40,995 nucleotides of DNA from Comamonadaceae bacterium. GTDB lineage: Bacteria > Pseudomonadota > Gammaproteobacteria > Burkholderiales > Burkholderiaceae_C. The stretch's first letter is position 1. Each line of letters opens with the position of its first letter. The stretch is taken from NCBI GenBank assembly GCA_021298995.1, contig JAJTGB010000036.1, forward strand, positions 1 through 40,995. Direction: 5' to 3'. Below are positions 1 through 8,282 of this stretch, piece by piece. The position numbers were made by a program, and so were the translations under genes. The notes below the pieces were generated by a model, which had not been told where the DNA came from, did no database searches, and worked only from the letters and a program-made list of their open reading frames with translations.

Positions 1-1105
1 CCAGCGAATGGTTGTCGGGTTTGAGGCCAGACTCTTTGATCATGGCGATCAATTCAATGAGGACATCTTTCACGTCGCCCACGATAGGCACATCAACCTT
101 CACGCGCTTTGAAATGCTGGAGGGGTCGATGTCGATGTGAATGATCTTGCGCTCGTTTTGCGCAAAGTGTTTGGGGTTGCCAATGACGCGATCGTCAAAG
201 CGCGCACCCACGGCCAGCAACACGTCGCAGTGTTGCATGGCGTTGTTGGCTTCCCATGTACCGTGCATACCGAGCATGCCCAAAAACTTGGGGTCAGTGG
301 CCGGAAATGCGCCAAGGCCCATGAGCGTGTTGGTAACAGGGTAGCCGAGCATGTTGACCAACTGGCGCAACTCAGCGGAAGCATTGCTTAAAAGAACGCC
401 ACCACCCGTGTAAATGTAGGGGCGCTTGGCAGCCATCAGCAACTGGAGGGCTTTGCGAATTTGGCCACTGTGTCCCTTGCGCACTGGGTTGTAAGAGCGC
501 ATTTCAACGGAGTCAGGGTAGCCGTGATAGGGCACCTTGTTGAAAGAAACGTCCTTTGGAACATCGACCACAACAGGGCCGGGTCGACCGCTTCGGGCAA
601 TGTGAAAGGCCTTCTTCATGATCATGGCCATGTCTCGGGCGTCTTTGACCAAAAAGTTGTGTTTGACAATGGGGCGGGTGATGCCAACGGTGTCGCACTC
701 TTGAAAAGCATCAAGGCCAATGGCCGCAGTGGGAACTTGCCCACTGATGATGACCATGGGAATGCTGTCCATGTAGGCCGTTGCAATTCCCGTGACGGCA
801 TTGGTCAGACCAGGCCCGGAAGTGACCATGGCAACACCCACATCGCCAGTAGCGCGCGCATAGCCGTCGGCTGCATGCACAGCAGCCTGCTCATGTCGAA
901 CCAGCACATGCTGAATGGTGTCTTGTTTGAAGAAAGCGTCGTAGATGTGCAATACCGCACCGCCTGGGTAACCCCAGATGTACTTGACGTTCTCGGCTTG
1001 GAGGGCTTTGACGAGGATTTCGCCACCCCGCAATTCAGCGGGAGACGACGAGGCTGCAGCAGCAGCATGGGCCGCATTGGCCATTTCAGCTTTGGAGATT
1101 TCCAT
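1..1105 (-). CDS. ilvB: Acetolactate synthase large subunit, 5' part (cut by window edge)
   Basis: This is the thiamine-diphosphate enzyme that condenses two pyruvates (or pyruvate and 2-oxobutyrate) in the first common step of branched-chain amino acid synthesis. I translated the minus strand directly, because the ORF track misses the open-ended frame. It begins MEISKAEMANAAHAAAA, then shows EILVKALQAENVKYIWGYPGG, the catalytic-glutamate motif VRHEQAAVHAADGYARATG, MVTSGPGLTNAVTGI, and RPGPVVVDVPKDV. About 368 codons are present, covering the ThDP-binding N-terminal domain and most of the central domain; the C-terminal cofactor domain lies outside the window. The ATG at 1105 has AAAGG about 6 nt upstream. 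The Ala/Ser-rich first 20 residues precede the usual family start. The small-subunit gene normally follows downstream and would be outside the window. The plus-strand ORF 461-1120 is a shadow of this gene. Confidence 0.95.
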   Translation of the reverse strand, partial: MEISKAEMANAAHAAAAASSSPAELRGGEILVKALQAENVKYIWGYPGGAVLHIYDAFFKQDTIQHVLVRHEQAAVHAADGYARATGDVGVAMVTSGPGLTNAVTGIATAYMDSIPMVIISGQVPTAAIGLDAFQECDTVGITRPIVKHNFLVKDARDMAMIMKKAFHIARSGRPGPVVVDVPKDVSFNKVPYHGYPDSVEMRSYNPVRKGHSGQIRKALQLLMAAKRPYIYTGGGVLLSNASAELRQLVNMLGYPVTNTLMGLGAFPATDPKFLGMLGMHGTWEANNAMQHCDVLLAVGARFDDRVIGNPKHFAQNERKIIHIDIDPSSISKRVKVDVPIVGDVKDVLIELIAMIKESGLKPDNHSL

Positions 1106-1192
1106 ATTCAACCTTTGTGAATTTCTCTAACGAAAAACCTTGGGTGCTCTTTTGCAGGACTCTTGTGAAGTTGCAGAATTTGGTTACGAACT

Positions 1193-1759
1193 TTGGCCAC
1201 CGAACAAGAACTTTCAGATTTCCTCAAAACCACGGAGAAGCGCGCCTTCAAACGCACGCTGTATCACGTGCGCAATGAAGAATCTGCCTTGGACATTGTG
1301 CAAGACAGCATGATCAAGCTGGCTACTCACTATGGCGACAAACCGTCAACAGAGCTGCCCATGCTCTTCCAGCGAATCTTGTCCAACACCACCCTCGATT
1401 GGTTTCGCCGCCAAAAAACCCGCAACGCCCTGTTTTCAAACATGAGTGACTTTGGCACGGATGCCGACGGTGACGATTTGGACTTTTTGGAGAATTTAGG
1501 CGGGCTGAGTGAGCCTGGTCTTGGTGAAAGTGCGGAAGATTTAACCCAACGGAAACAAATTTTTCACCAAATTGAGGCAGAAATACAAGAATTGCCGCCC
1601 CGTCAACGTGAAGCCTTCCTGCTGCGTTATTGGGAGGAGATGAACCTTTCTGAGACGGCAGTTGCCATGGGCTGCACTGAGGGCAGTGTCAAAACTCACT
1701 GTTCTCGGGCTGTTCAAGCGCTGAGTAAAGCACTTCGCGCCAAAGGATTTAACAAATGA
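1193..1759 (+). CDS. RNA polymerase sigma factor, ECF/sigma-70 family
   Basis: This is a 188-residue sigma factor with regions 2 and 4 and no region 1 or 3. Region 2 covers roughly residues 15-80, with SALDIVQDSMIKLATHYG and a LDWFRRQK DNA-melting/recognition segment. An acidic linker follows (DADGDDLDFLENLGG). Region 4 (about 130-185) has LPPRQREAFLLRYWEEM and the helix-turn-helix AVAMGCTEGSVKTHCSRAV. The frame has only a TTG start (1193) between the upstream stop at 1166 and the conserved N-terminus MATEQELSDFL, so TTG is my choice; no strong Shine-Dalgarno is visible. The stop overlaps the next gene's start as ATGA, so the two are translationally coupled. Downstream partners are DUF3619, DUF3106 and RDD proteins, an order I recognise from Burkholderiales. 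The regulon is unknown. Confidence 0.93.
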   Translation: MATEQELSDFLKTTEKRAFKRTLYHVRNEESALDIVQDSMIKLATHYGDKPSTELPMLFQRILSNTTLDWFRRQKTRNALFSNMSDFGTDADGDDLDFLENLGGLSEPGLGESAEDLTQRKQIFHQIEAEIQELPPRQREAFLLRYWEEMNLSETAVAMGCTEGSVKTHCSRAVQALSKALRAKGFNK

Positions 1760-2199
1760 AATCGCACGCCATTTCAAACATACATCGAATTGACCAGGTG
1801 GGTCAGGCTATCGCACGCCAGCTCAACGAGCACGCCATCGACCTGCCACACGACATCAGCGAACGTCTTCGGGTGGCCAGAATCCAGGCTGTTTCCATGC
1901 GCAAGCCTGAGCCTGTGCGCATCCTCGCTCCTCAGCTGGTCCCTGCCATCGGCACCAGCATTGGCAACCTCGATGAGGGTTTGAGCCTTTGGAGTCGCCT
2001 CGCCTCAGCACTGCCGCTGGTCGCTTTGCTTTTTGGTTTGGCCACCATCCACATCTTTCAAAATGAGTTTCGCGCCAACGAAATTGCCCAAGTCGATGCC
2101 GAGCTGCTCACAGACGACCTCCCCCCCAGCGCCTACACAGACCCTGGTTTCCTGATCTTCCTCAAGTCCACCCCTGCTGAATCCAAGGGCTCAGATTGA
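1756..2199 (+). CDS. DUF3619 family single-pass membrane protein, candidate anti-sigma factor
   Basis: This is a 147-residue protein I recognise as DUF3619. The N-terminal ~80 residues are soluble and helical (RIDQVGQAIARQLNEHAIDL, DISERLRVARIQAV). One membrane segment lies near residues 83-101 (ASALPLVALLFGLATIHIF), and a short acidic C-terminal tail follows (LLTDDLPPSAYTDPGF). A cytoplasmic helical domain, one membrane helix and a small outer tail, encoded by a gene overlapping a sigma factor (ATGA), is the layout of a membrane-bound anti-sigma factor. I see no zinc-binding HxxxCxxC motif. The anti-sigma role is inference from architecture and context; the family is formally uncharacterised. 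Confidence 0.85.
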   Translation: MKSHAISNIHRIDQVGQAIARQLNEHAIDLPHDISERLRVARIQAVSMRKPEPVRILAPQLVPAIGTSIGNLDEGLSLWSRLASALPLVALLFGLATIHIFQNEFRANEIAQVDAELLTDDLPPSAYTDPGFLIFLKSTPAESKGSD

Positions 2200-2807
2200 T
2201 GTTTTCGCGCGTTTTTGCTGCTTTTGTCATTGCCACCCTTGGATGGGGTGGCGGGCTTGCGCTTGCGCAAAACGCAACCCAGCAAACAAACCCAAACATC
2301 TCTGCCAAAGTGCCCAATTCACTTTGGCAAAATCTAACGCAATCGCAAAAAAAAGCTCTGGCACCCCTCGCCCCCCATTGGGCTCAAATCAGTCCCGCTC
2401 AAAGAAACAAATGGTTGGCAATGTCCAACAATTTTGACAATCTATCGCCACGCGAACAAGCAACGCTGCACAACCGAATGGCCGATTGGGCTTCACTCAG
2501 CCCTCAGCAAAGAGCACAAGCTCGACTCAATTTCAACGAAACCAAGATCCTTGGGGCAGACCAAAAGAAAAGCCAGTGGGAAGCTTACCAAGCCCTCAGC
2601 CAAGATGACAGGAAAAAACTGGCTGCACAGCAAACCACCAGAATTCAAGGCGCAGCCACAGCCTCACAGCCCGCTTCGCCTCAAAAAGTCATCCCTTTGC
2701 AGGGCAAATCCCCTCCCACAGAGAGCATCAGCAAAACAACACCCGTGATTGTGATCGACAAGAAAACGTTGTTGCCCACGACGGTGGCAATCCCCGAGGG
2801 CACTTGA
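2199..2807 (+). CDS. DUF3106 family secreted protein with 18-residue helical repeats
   Basis: The protein has about 202 residues and a Sec-type signal peptide (FAAFVIATLGWGGGLALAQ, cleavage after about residue 24), so it is probably periplasmic. I start at the ATG at 2199 rather than the TTG three bases earlier; it overlaps the previous stop as TGATG. Four repeats with exact 18-residue spacing begin at residues 46 (LTQSQKKAL), 64 (ISPAQRNKW), 82 (LSPREQATL) and 100 (LSPQQRAQA); a fifth related segment begins at 133 (LSQDDRKKL). Tryptophans recur between them. These resemble the LTxxQ segments of Spy/CpxP/CnrX-type periplasmic sensors, although homology is not shown. The C-terminal third is low-complexity and Ser/Pro/Thr-rich. 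Position after a sigma factor and a membrane protein suggests a sensing role, which is inference. Confidence 0.88.
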   Translation: MFSRVFAAFVIATLGWGGGLALAQNATQQTNPNISAKVPNSLWQNLTQSQKKALAPLAPHWAQISPAQRNKWLAMSNNFDNLSPREQATLHNRMADWASLSPQQRAQARLNFNETKILGADQKKSQWEAYQALSQDDRKKLAAQQTTRIQGAATASQPASPQKVIPLQGKSPPTESISKTTPVIVIDKKTLLPTTVAIPEGT

Positions 2808-2808
2808 G

Positions 2809-3375
2809 TTGAGTGACGCACCCATTCTGCAAAATGAGCAGACAGAAGAGCAGGTCAAGCAGTCGTTAGACACCCAAGCTCAACTCACGCCAACATGGAC
2901 CACCCCCTCATTGAGAAGGCGGATGGCCTGCTGGTTGTACGAAGGCATGCTGCTGTTTGGCGTGGTTTTTGTTGCGGGTTACTTGTTTGGCACGCTCAGC
3001 CAAACCAAGCACGCCCTTGATAATCGCCATGGCCTTCAAGCTTTTTTGTTTCTTGTTTTTGGCATCTATTTCACTTGGCTATGGTCCAAGGGTCAAACAC
3101 TCGCCATGAAAACTTGGCACATTCGAGTGTTGGATGCCAACGGCCAGCCCCTCACTCAAGCCCGCGCATTGTGGCGGTATGTCCTCAGTTGGGTTTGGTT
3201 CCTTCCGCCCATCGCATTGGCATTCCCATTCAAACTTCCACCGGCCACAGTCGGTTTGCTGGTTTTCGTCTGGGTCTTTGTTTGGGCGCTTTCAAGTCGC
3301 TTTCAATTGCATCGACAATATTGGCATGACGTGTGGGCCGGTACGCAACTGGTGGATGCTCGTCAAAAAACCTGA
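2809..3375 (+). CDS. RDD family membrane protein
   Basis: This 188-residue protein has the RDD-domain pattern. A soluble N-terminus of about 40 residues (EQTEEQVKQSLDTQAQL) leads to SLRRRMACWLYEGMLLFGVVF, where the expected Arg-Asp-Asp is changed. Further membrane helices follow (GLQAFLFLVFGIYFTWLW, WVWFLPPIALAFPF, VGLLVFVWVFVWALS), ending in the typical YWHDVWAGTQLV. The conserved GQTLAMKTWHIRVLD segment between helices is present. The start is a TTG at 2809, one base after the previous stop, so it belongs to the same transcript. RDD proteins are mostly uncharacterised; some are linked to ion transport. Its constant link with this sigma cassette in related genomes is from memory. Confidence 0.88.
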   Translation: MSDAPILQNEQTEEQVKQSLDTQAQLTPTWTTPSLRRRMACWLYEGMLLFGVVFVAGYLFGTLSQTKHALDNRHGLQAFLFLVFGIYFTWLWSKGQTLAMKTWHIRVLDANGQPLTQARALWRYVLSWVWFLPPIALAFPFKLPPATVGLLVFVWVFVWALSSRFQLHRQYWHDVWAGTQLVDARQKT

Positions 3376-3396
3376 ACGGTACCCACTACTCGCGCT

Positions 3397-3786
3397 ATGA
3401 CCACTGACAACGTGAATCCCCAAAAGGCCCGAAAGGGTCTGTCCAGAATTTTTCATGCTGGGGGATACTCACTTGCAGGTCTCAAAGCTGGCTGGGGTGA
3501 AACAGCTTTTCGGCAAGAAGCTTTGCTGGCCATTTTTCTCATTCCTGCCGCCTTTTGGCTGGGCCAGACTTGGGTTGAAGTGGCCCTGTTGTGTGGCTCC
3601 GTGATTTTTGTCATGGTGGTCGAATTGCTCAATACTGGCATTGAGACGGCCATCGACCGAATTGGTACCGAATGGCATGCATTGTCTAAACGGGCCAAAG
3701 ACATGGGCAGTGCTGCTGTGCTCTTGAGTCTCTTGCTTTGTCTCGGTATTTGGGGCGCAGCAATTTGGAAATACATCCATGGCTAA
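3397..3786 (+). CDS. dgkA: Diacylglycerol kinase
   Basis: This is an integral-membrane kinase of 129 residues that phosphorylates diacylglycerol to phosphatidic acid, recycling lipid released during synthesis of envelope glycans. The family signature VVELLNTGIETAIDRIG is present (about residues 77-93), with upstream Glu in WGETAFRQEALLAIF. Three membrane helices are evident (ALLAIFLIPAAFWLG, VALLCGSVIFVMVVELL, SAAVLLSLLLCLGIWGAAI). Length fits the family (about 120-130). It lies 21 bases after the RDD gene and its 3' end overlaps the next gene by 8 bases, so it is probably cotranscribed with both neighbours. Confidence 0.95.
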   Translation: MTTDNVNPQKARKGLSRIFHAGGYSLAGLKAGWGETAFRQEALLAIFLIPAAFWLGQTWVEVALLCGSVIFVMVVELLNTGIETAIDRIGTEWHALSKRAKDMGSAAVLLSLLLCLGIWGAAIWKYIHG

Positions 3787-4366
3787 GCCAACATTTTCAC
3801 TTTGTGTTTACTGCGGCTCTAAGCCTGGCGATGATTCAAGCTTTGCAGAATCGGCCGTGCAAGTTGGGCAGTGGATTGCCCAGCATGGTGGTCAACTGGT
3901 GTACGGTGGAGGCAGAAATGGCCTCATGGGCGTGGTGGCTGATGCCACCCTGGCAGCAGGCGGCCAGGTGGTGGGCATCATTCCCCAAGCCTTGGTGGAA
4001 AAAGAATGGGCCCATCAAGGTTGCACCGAACTGCATGTGGTTGAAAACATGCACGATCGCAAAAGAATGATGGCTGAGCGGGCCGATGCATTCATCGCCT
4101 TGCCAGGCGGCATTGGCACTTTCGAAGAGTTTTATGAAGTTTGGACTTGGCGTCAGTTGGGCTATCACAACAAGCCTATAGGCTTACTCAACCTGAACGG
4201 TTACTACGATCCCATGTTGCTGTTTCTCAACAATGTTGTGAAGCATCGTTTTATGGACACATGGCAAATGGATTTGATTCAATCCGACACAGATGCCAAC
4301 CGGCTGCTTCCAGGCCTGATACAAGCAGCAGGCCTGCCTACACCTTTCTTGAGTCAGTCTATTTAA
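3779..4366 (+). CDS. LOG-family protein (TIGR00730; cytokinin riboside 5'-monophosphate phosphoribohydrolase-like)
   Basis: This is a Rossmann-fold protein of 195 residues. It carries the nucleotide-binding start SLCVYCGSKPGDD, the glycine-rich VYGGGRNGLMGVVADA, and the LOG signature PGGIGTFEEFYEVWTWRQLG (residues ~107-126), which holds the catalytic glutamate. Members hydrolyse nucleoside monophosphates to free base and ribose 5-phosphate. In bacteria the physiological substrate is often unknown, despite the plant-hormone name. The ATG at 3779 lies inside the end of dgkA (8-base overlap), indicating coupling. The gene ends 3 bases before glnB on the other strand, so the two are tightly convergent with no room for a separate terminator. 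Confidence 0.93.
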   Translation: MAKPTFSLCVYCGSKPGDDSSFAESAVQVGQWIAQHGGQLVYGGGRNGLMGVVADATLAAGGQVVGIIPQALVEKEWAHQGCTELHVVENMHDRKRMMAERADAFIALPGGIGTFEEFYEVWTWRQLGYHNKPIGLLNLNGYYDPMLLFLNNVVKHRFMDTWQMDLIQSDTDANRLLPGLIQAAGLPTPFLSQSI

Positions 4367-4369
4367 GGC

Positions 4370-4732
<363 letters not shown>

Positions 4733-6406
4733 TTAAGCTCGAAATCGATTGGTAATAGGATAACGCCAATCCTTGCCAAAACTGCGGTGTGTGACACGAA
4801 TTCCCACTGGCGATTGCCGGCGTTTGTACTCGTTGAGTTTGATGAGCCGGGTGACTTTCTCGACATCAGCCTGATCGAAGCCATCGGCCACCAAGGCTTG
4901 GATGCCCTCATCGTTTTCCATGTACCTTTGAACGATGGCATCTAGGACCTCATAGGGCGGCAAGCTGTCTTGGTCTTTTTGATCGGCGCGCAGTTCAGCA
5001 CTAGGAGGCCGCGTGATGATTCTCTCGGGAATAGGATTTTTCCCAGTGCCATAGGGGTCATTGTGATTGCGCCACTCGGCCAATTGAAAAACTTGCGTTT
5101 TCACCACATCTTTGATGACGGCAAAGCCACCGGCCATATCGCCATACAGCGTGCAGTAGCCCGTGGCCATTTCGCTTTTATTGCCCGTAGTAAGCACAAT
5201 GGCGCCCGTTTTGTTGGACATGGCCATGAGCAAGGTGCCGCGCACGCGCGCCTGAATATTTTCTTCAGTGGTGTCTTCTGCCAAGCCTTTGAATTGGTCT
5301 GACAAGGCGGATTTGAAACCCTCAAACAAAGGGGCAATGGCAATTTCGTCGTATCGAACGCCCAGACGCTTGACCATTTCGCGAGAATCAATCCAACTGA
5401 TGTCTGCGGTGTAGGGGGATGGCATCATGACTGCATGAAGTTTGTCTGCCCCGAGGGCATCTACGGCCAAAGCCAAGACCAACGCAGAATCAATTCCGCC
5501 CGACAGGCCCAAAATAGCGCCCGGGAATCCGTTCTTGCCTAAGTAATCTCGAATACCCAAGACCAAGGCGTGCCACAGGTCCTCTTGCCAAGAACTGCTG
5601 CCGCTGGACAGCGTACCCGAAATACTCAATTGGCCATCACCAGCTGTCGAATCAACGCTGATTGTTGGCAAGCACTCTTGGAATGCAGGTGCGCGCGCAA
5701 CAACTTCGGCTTTGGCGTTCAAAGCGAACGAGCGGCCTTCAAAAATAACTTCATCTTGCCCCCCCACCAAATGCGCGTAAACCAATGGCAGGCCGCACTC
5801 TTGAACGCGCTGCCCCATTTGAACTTCGCGCTCAAGCCCTTTGCCCACATGAAACGGGGAAGCATTCAAGACGAGCAACAACTGAGCGCCGGCCTCCCGT
5901 GCTTTTTGGGCAGGCTTTTCAAACCAAGCGTCTTCACAAATGAGCAATCCCATCTTGACGCCTGCCACCTCAAAAACACAAGGCTCGCTTCCAGGGGTGA
6001 AGTACCGCCGCTCGTCAAAAACTTGGTAATTGGGCAATTCTTGCTTGGCGTAGGTGGCCACGACCTGGCCTTCGCACAAAACACTGGCTCGGTTGAAGCG
6101 TTGGGTCACGGACACACTTCGGCTTTGAATACCACCGCCCTCGGGATGTCCCACCACCACATGCAAGCCTTTTAACCCAGCCAGCTCTCGGGCCACTGTT
6201 TTCAGGGCATCATCGCAGGCATCGATAAACGCTGGCCGAAGCAAGAGGTCTTCGGCTGCATAGCCGCAAATGGCCAATTCGGGGGTTAAGACCAGCCTTG
6301 TGCCTTGGCTGTAGGCCGTGCGAGCAGCGTCGATCATTTTGCGAGCGTTGCCCGGCATGTCGCCGACGACGAAGTTAAGTTGGGCAATACAAAGTTGAAG
6401 GGTCAT
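4733..6406 (-). CDS. nadE: Glutamine-dependent NAD+ synthetase
   Basis: This two-domain enzyme (557 residues) makes NAD from nicotinate adenine dinucleotide, ATP and glutamine. The N-terminal nitrilase-like glutaminase domain shows its Glu-Lys-Cys triad: LTPELAICGYAAEDL, YAKQELPNYQVFDERRYF and MGLLICEDAWF. The C-terminal synthetase domain has the PP-loop LGLSGGIDSALVLALAVDALG, then VLTTGNKSEMATGYCTLYGD and RVTHRSFGKDWRYPITNRFR. The ORF track starts at 6433, but MTLQLCIAQLNFVVGD fits the family start, so I use the ATG at 6406. That leaves only 4 bases to the divergent GTG start at 6411, and no clear Shine-Dalgarno is visible. glnB follows 24 bases downstream. Confidence 0.95.
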   Translation of the reverse strand: MTLQLCIAQLNFVVGDMPGNARKMIDAARTAYSQGTRLVLTPELAICGYAAEDLLLRPAFIDACDDALKTVARELAGLKGLHVVVGHPEGGGIQSRSVSVTQRFNRASVLCEGQVVATYAKQELPNYQVFDERRYFTPGSEPCVFEVAGVKMGLLICEDAWFEKPAQKAREAGAQLLLVLNASPFHVGKGLEREVQMGQRVQECGLPLVYAHLVGGQDEVIFEGRSFALNAKAEVVARAPAFQECLPTISVDSTAGDGQLSISGTLSSGSSSWQEDLWHALVLGIRDYLGKNGFPGAILGLSGGIDSALVLALAVDALGADKLHAVMMPSPYTADISWIDSREMVKRLGVRYDEIAIAPLFEGFKSALSDQFKGLAEDTTEENIQARVRGTLLMAMSNKTGAIVLTTGNKSEMATGYCTLYGDMAGGFAVIKDVVKTQVFQLAEWRNHNDPYGTGKNPIPERIITRPPSAELRADQKDQDSLPPYEVLDAIVQRYMENDEGIQALVADGFDQADVEKVTRLIKLNEYKRRQSPVGIRVTHRSFGKDWRYPITNRFRA

Positions 6407-6410
6407 ACAG

Positions 6411-7592
6411 GTGAAGGAATTCAATTCCAACAATTATGTCATTGAGGTGCAGGATTCGATGCACGATGTTTCTGCAAAGGATTGGGATTCTTTGTTGGGG
6501 CAGCAAACCGAACCGACCCCCTTCATGTCCCATGCTTACCTGAGCGCCATGGAAGACAGCGGTTCAGCCTCCGTCAAATCAGGCTGGAAACTTCGCCTAC
6601 TGACCCTGCGACATTCGGGGCTTGGCATAGCAGGCGCCGAGAGTGGTCGCTTGGCGGGCGCTGCAGCCCTTTACATCAAACCTCATTCTTACGGAGAGTA
6701 TGTTTTCGACTGGGCTTGGGCAGACGCCTACCAAAGACACGGTTTGAACTACTACCCCAAGGCCGTTGCCGCCGTGCCCTTTACCCCGGTGCCAGGCTCT
6801 CGTTTATTGGCGGACTCCCCTGCCAGCCAATCTGCCCTTTTGTCTGCCATGGTTGAGTTGGCCCAGCAAGAAGACTGGTCCTCTTTGCACGTGCTGTTTT
6901 TGTCAAACGAAGAAGTCAAGGCCACCGAGGCAGCTGGCTGGCTCAGCCGGCACACCGTTCAGTTTCATTGGCACAACGACTCATACTCAGACTTTGAGCA
7001 TTTTCTGAGCGCCATGAACCAGGAAAAACGCAAAAAAATCAAGCAAGAAAAAAGAAAGGTGAGCGAGGCAGGCGTGACGTTCAAAGCTTTAGAAGGCGCA
7101 CAAATTCAGAGCACCGATTGGGACTTTTTCTACAAATGTTATTCACAAACCTATTTTGAACATGGCAATGCGCCCTATCTCAGCCGAGATTTTTTTCAAC
7201 GCATGCAAGACCACATGGCAGAGAACTGGGTGCTGTTTATTGCTGAAAAAGACGGGCAACGCATTGCTTGCAGCCTGATTGGACTGGCCAACCAGGTGGC
7301 CTACGGGCGCTATTGGGGCGCATTAGAGCGAGTCGATTGCCTGCATTTTGAGGCATGCTATTACCAGCCCATTGAGTGGTGCATTCGCAAAGGGGTTGTG
7401 CGCTTTGAAGGAGGTGCTCAAGGCGAACACAAAATGGCCCGGGCGCTCTTACCCGTCAAGGCCAACAGCGCGCATTGGCTTGCGCACCCTGGGTTTGCCG
7501 ATGCGGTCGAAAAGTATTTAGAAAAAGAAGGCCACGGCGTGGCGGCCTACTTGGAAAACTTGGAAGCCCGATCACCCCTGAAGGTGAAGTGA
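6411..7592 (+). CDS. FemAB-like/GNAT-fold protein (peptidogalycan biosynthesis family, DUF482)
   Basis: This 393-residue protein matches the FemAB_like/DUF482 family, predicted acyl- or aminoacyl-transferases of the GNAT superfamily. The N-terminal half has the hallmark WDSLLGQQTEPTPFMSHAYL, SYGEYVFDWAWADAYQRHGL and YYPKAVAAVPFTPVPGSRLL. The C-terminal half has QEKRKKIKQEKRKVSEAG, GNAPYLSRDFFQRM and VRFEGGAQGEHKMARALLP. The start is GTG at 6411, supported by GAAGGG about 8 bases upstream; the next in-frame ATG is at MHDVS and would trim the conserved region only a little. The substrate is not known; the family name comes from distant FemAB similarity. Transcription must begin inside nadE because the starts are 4 bases apart. 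Confidence 0.88.
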   Translation: MKEFNSNNYVIEVQDSMHDVSAKDWDSLLGQQTEPTPFMSHAYLSAMEDSGSASVKSGWKLRLLTLRHSGLGIAGAESGRLAGAAALYIKPHSYGEYVFDWAWADAYQRHGLNYYPKAVAAVPFTPVPGSRLLADSPASQSALLSAMVELAQQEDWSSLHVLFLSNEEVKATEAAGWLSRHTVQFHWHNDSYSDFEHFLSAMNQEKRKKIKQEKRKVSEAGVTFKALEGAQIQSTDWDFFYKCYSQTYFEHGNAPYLSRDFFQRMQDHMAENWVLFIAEKDGQRIACSLIGLANQVAYGRYWGALERVDCLHFEACYYQPIEWCIRKGVVRFEGGAQGEHKMARALLPVKANSAHWLAHPGFADAVEKYLEKEGHGVAAYLENLEARSPLKVK

Positions 7593-7605
7593 TCGACCGC
7601 AAAAC

Positions 7606-8142
7606 TCAGGCGTGGGCCTTTTGGTAGTTGGCAATGCCATCCAAGATTTCTTTCTTGGCTGACTCTGGGCCTTCCCAGCCCAAAATCTTGACCCACTTGC
7701 CCACTTCCAAATCTTTGTAGTGCTCAAAGAAGTGGGCAATGGTTTTCAAACGCAGTGGATTCAAATCTTCAGGTTTTTGCCATTGGGTGTAGATCGACAA
7801 AATTTTGTCGGTGGGCACAGCCAAGATTTTTCCGTCTTCGCCAGCTTCATCAAGCATTTTCAGTATGCCAATGGGACGACAAGGCACCACCACACCCGGG
7901 ATCAGGGGCACTGGCGTGATAACCAAGACGTCCACAGGATCGCCGTCACCACTGATGGTTTTGGGCACATAACCATAGTTGGTTGGGTAGTGCATGGCGG
8001 TGCTCATGAAACGGTCGACAAAAATAGCGCCAGTGGCCTTGTCCACCTCGTATTTCACAGGATCGGCATTCATCGGAATTTCGATGATGACGTTGAATTG
8101 TTCGGGAACTTTGCTGCCAGGGGTAACGTTGTCTAGGGACAT
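7606..8142 (-). CDS. ppa: Soluble inorganic pyrophosphatase (family I)
   Basis: This cytoplasmic Mg2+-dependent enzyme hydrolyses pyrophosphate from biosynthetic reactions. It has 178 residues, the usual length of bacterial family I. Active-site segments are visible: [41 protein letters not shown] (with the D-G-D-P-V-D signature) and [14 protein letters not shown]. The ATG at 8142 has no purine-rich Shine-Dalgarno; the upstream bases are AT-rich, with TATATT about 15 bases before the ATG. A very short leader is therefore possible. It is divergent from hppA, which encodes a membrane pyrophosphatase for the same substrate, and converges on the FemAB-like gene with a 13-base gap. Confidence 0.96.
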   Translation of the reverse strand: MSLDNVTPGSKVPEQFNVIIEIPMNADPVKYEVDKATGAIFVDRFMSTAMHYPTNYGYVPKTISGDGDPVDVLVITPVPLIPGVVVPCRPIGILKMLDEAGEDGKILAVPTDKILSIYTQWQKPEDLNPLRLKTIAHFFEHYKDLEVGKWVKILGWEGPESAKKEILDGIANYQKAHA

Positions 8143-8171
8143 TTTTCAGAAATATAAAAAGTTGAAGTAAA

Positions 8172-8186
8172 CCTAAGAAGCTTAGG
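8172..8186. promoter_or_regulatory. Inverted repeat CCTAAG-AAG-CTTAGG in the ppa-hppA gap
   Basis: Six-base perfect arms surround a 3-base spacer, 30 bases upstream of the ppa start codon and upstream of the candidate hppA promoter. Placement between divergent genes makes it a candidate operator. No regulator is identified, and the repeat is short enough to have arisen by chance. Confidence 0.35.
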
Positions 8187-8214
8187 ATTAACCCCGATTT
8201 TACTTTCACAGGGC

Positions 8215-8243
8215 TTGCTTCTTCCGAACATTGCCCTTTTAAT
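8215..8243 (+). promoter_or_regulatory. Candidate sigma-70 promoter for hppA
   Basis: TTGCTT (8215-8220) and TTTAAT (8238-8243) are separated by 17 bases. The -10 matches consensus at 5 of 6 positions; the -35 is weak. Transcription would start near 8250, giving a leader of about 100 nt that carries the inverted repeats listed next. Confidence 0.4.
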
Positions 8244-8282
8244 GCTTTAGTTGGCCAATCGACTCCTTGTGGGAGCGAGGAA

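Noticed and set aside
461-1120. Plus-strand ORF of 219 aa
   Set aside because: It lies antisense to ilvB, whose translation is clear; the ORF protein has no family features.
4733-6433. Longer nadE start at 6433
   Set aside because: The extra residues do not fit the family N-terminus and would overlap the FemAB-like start; MTLQLCIAQ at 6406 fits.
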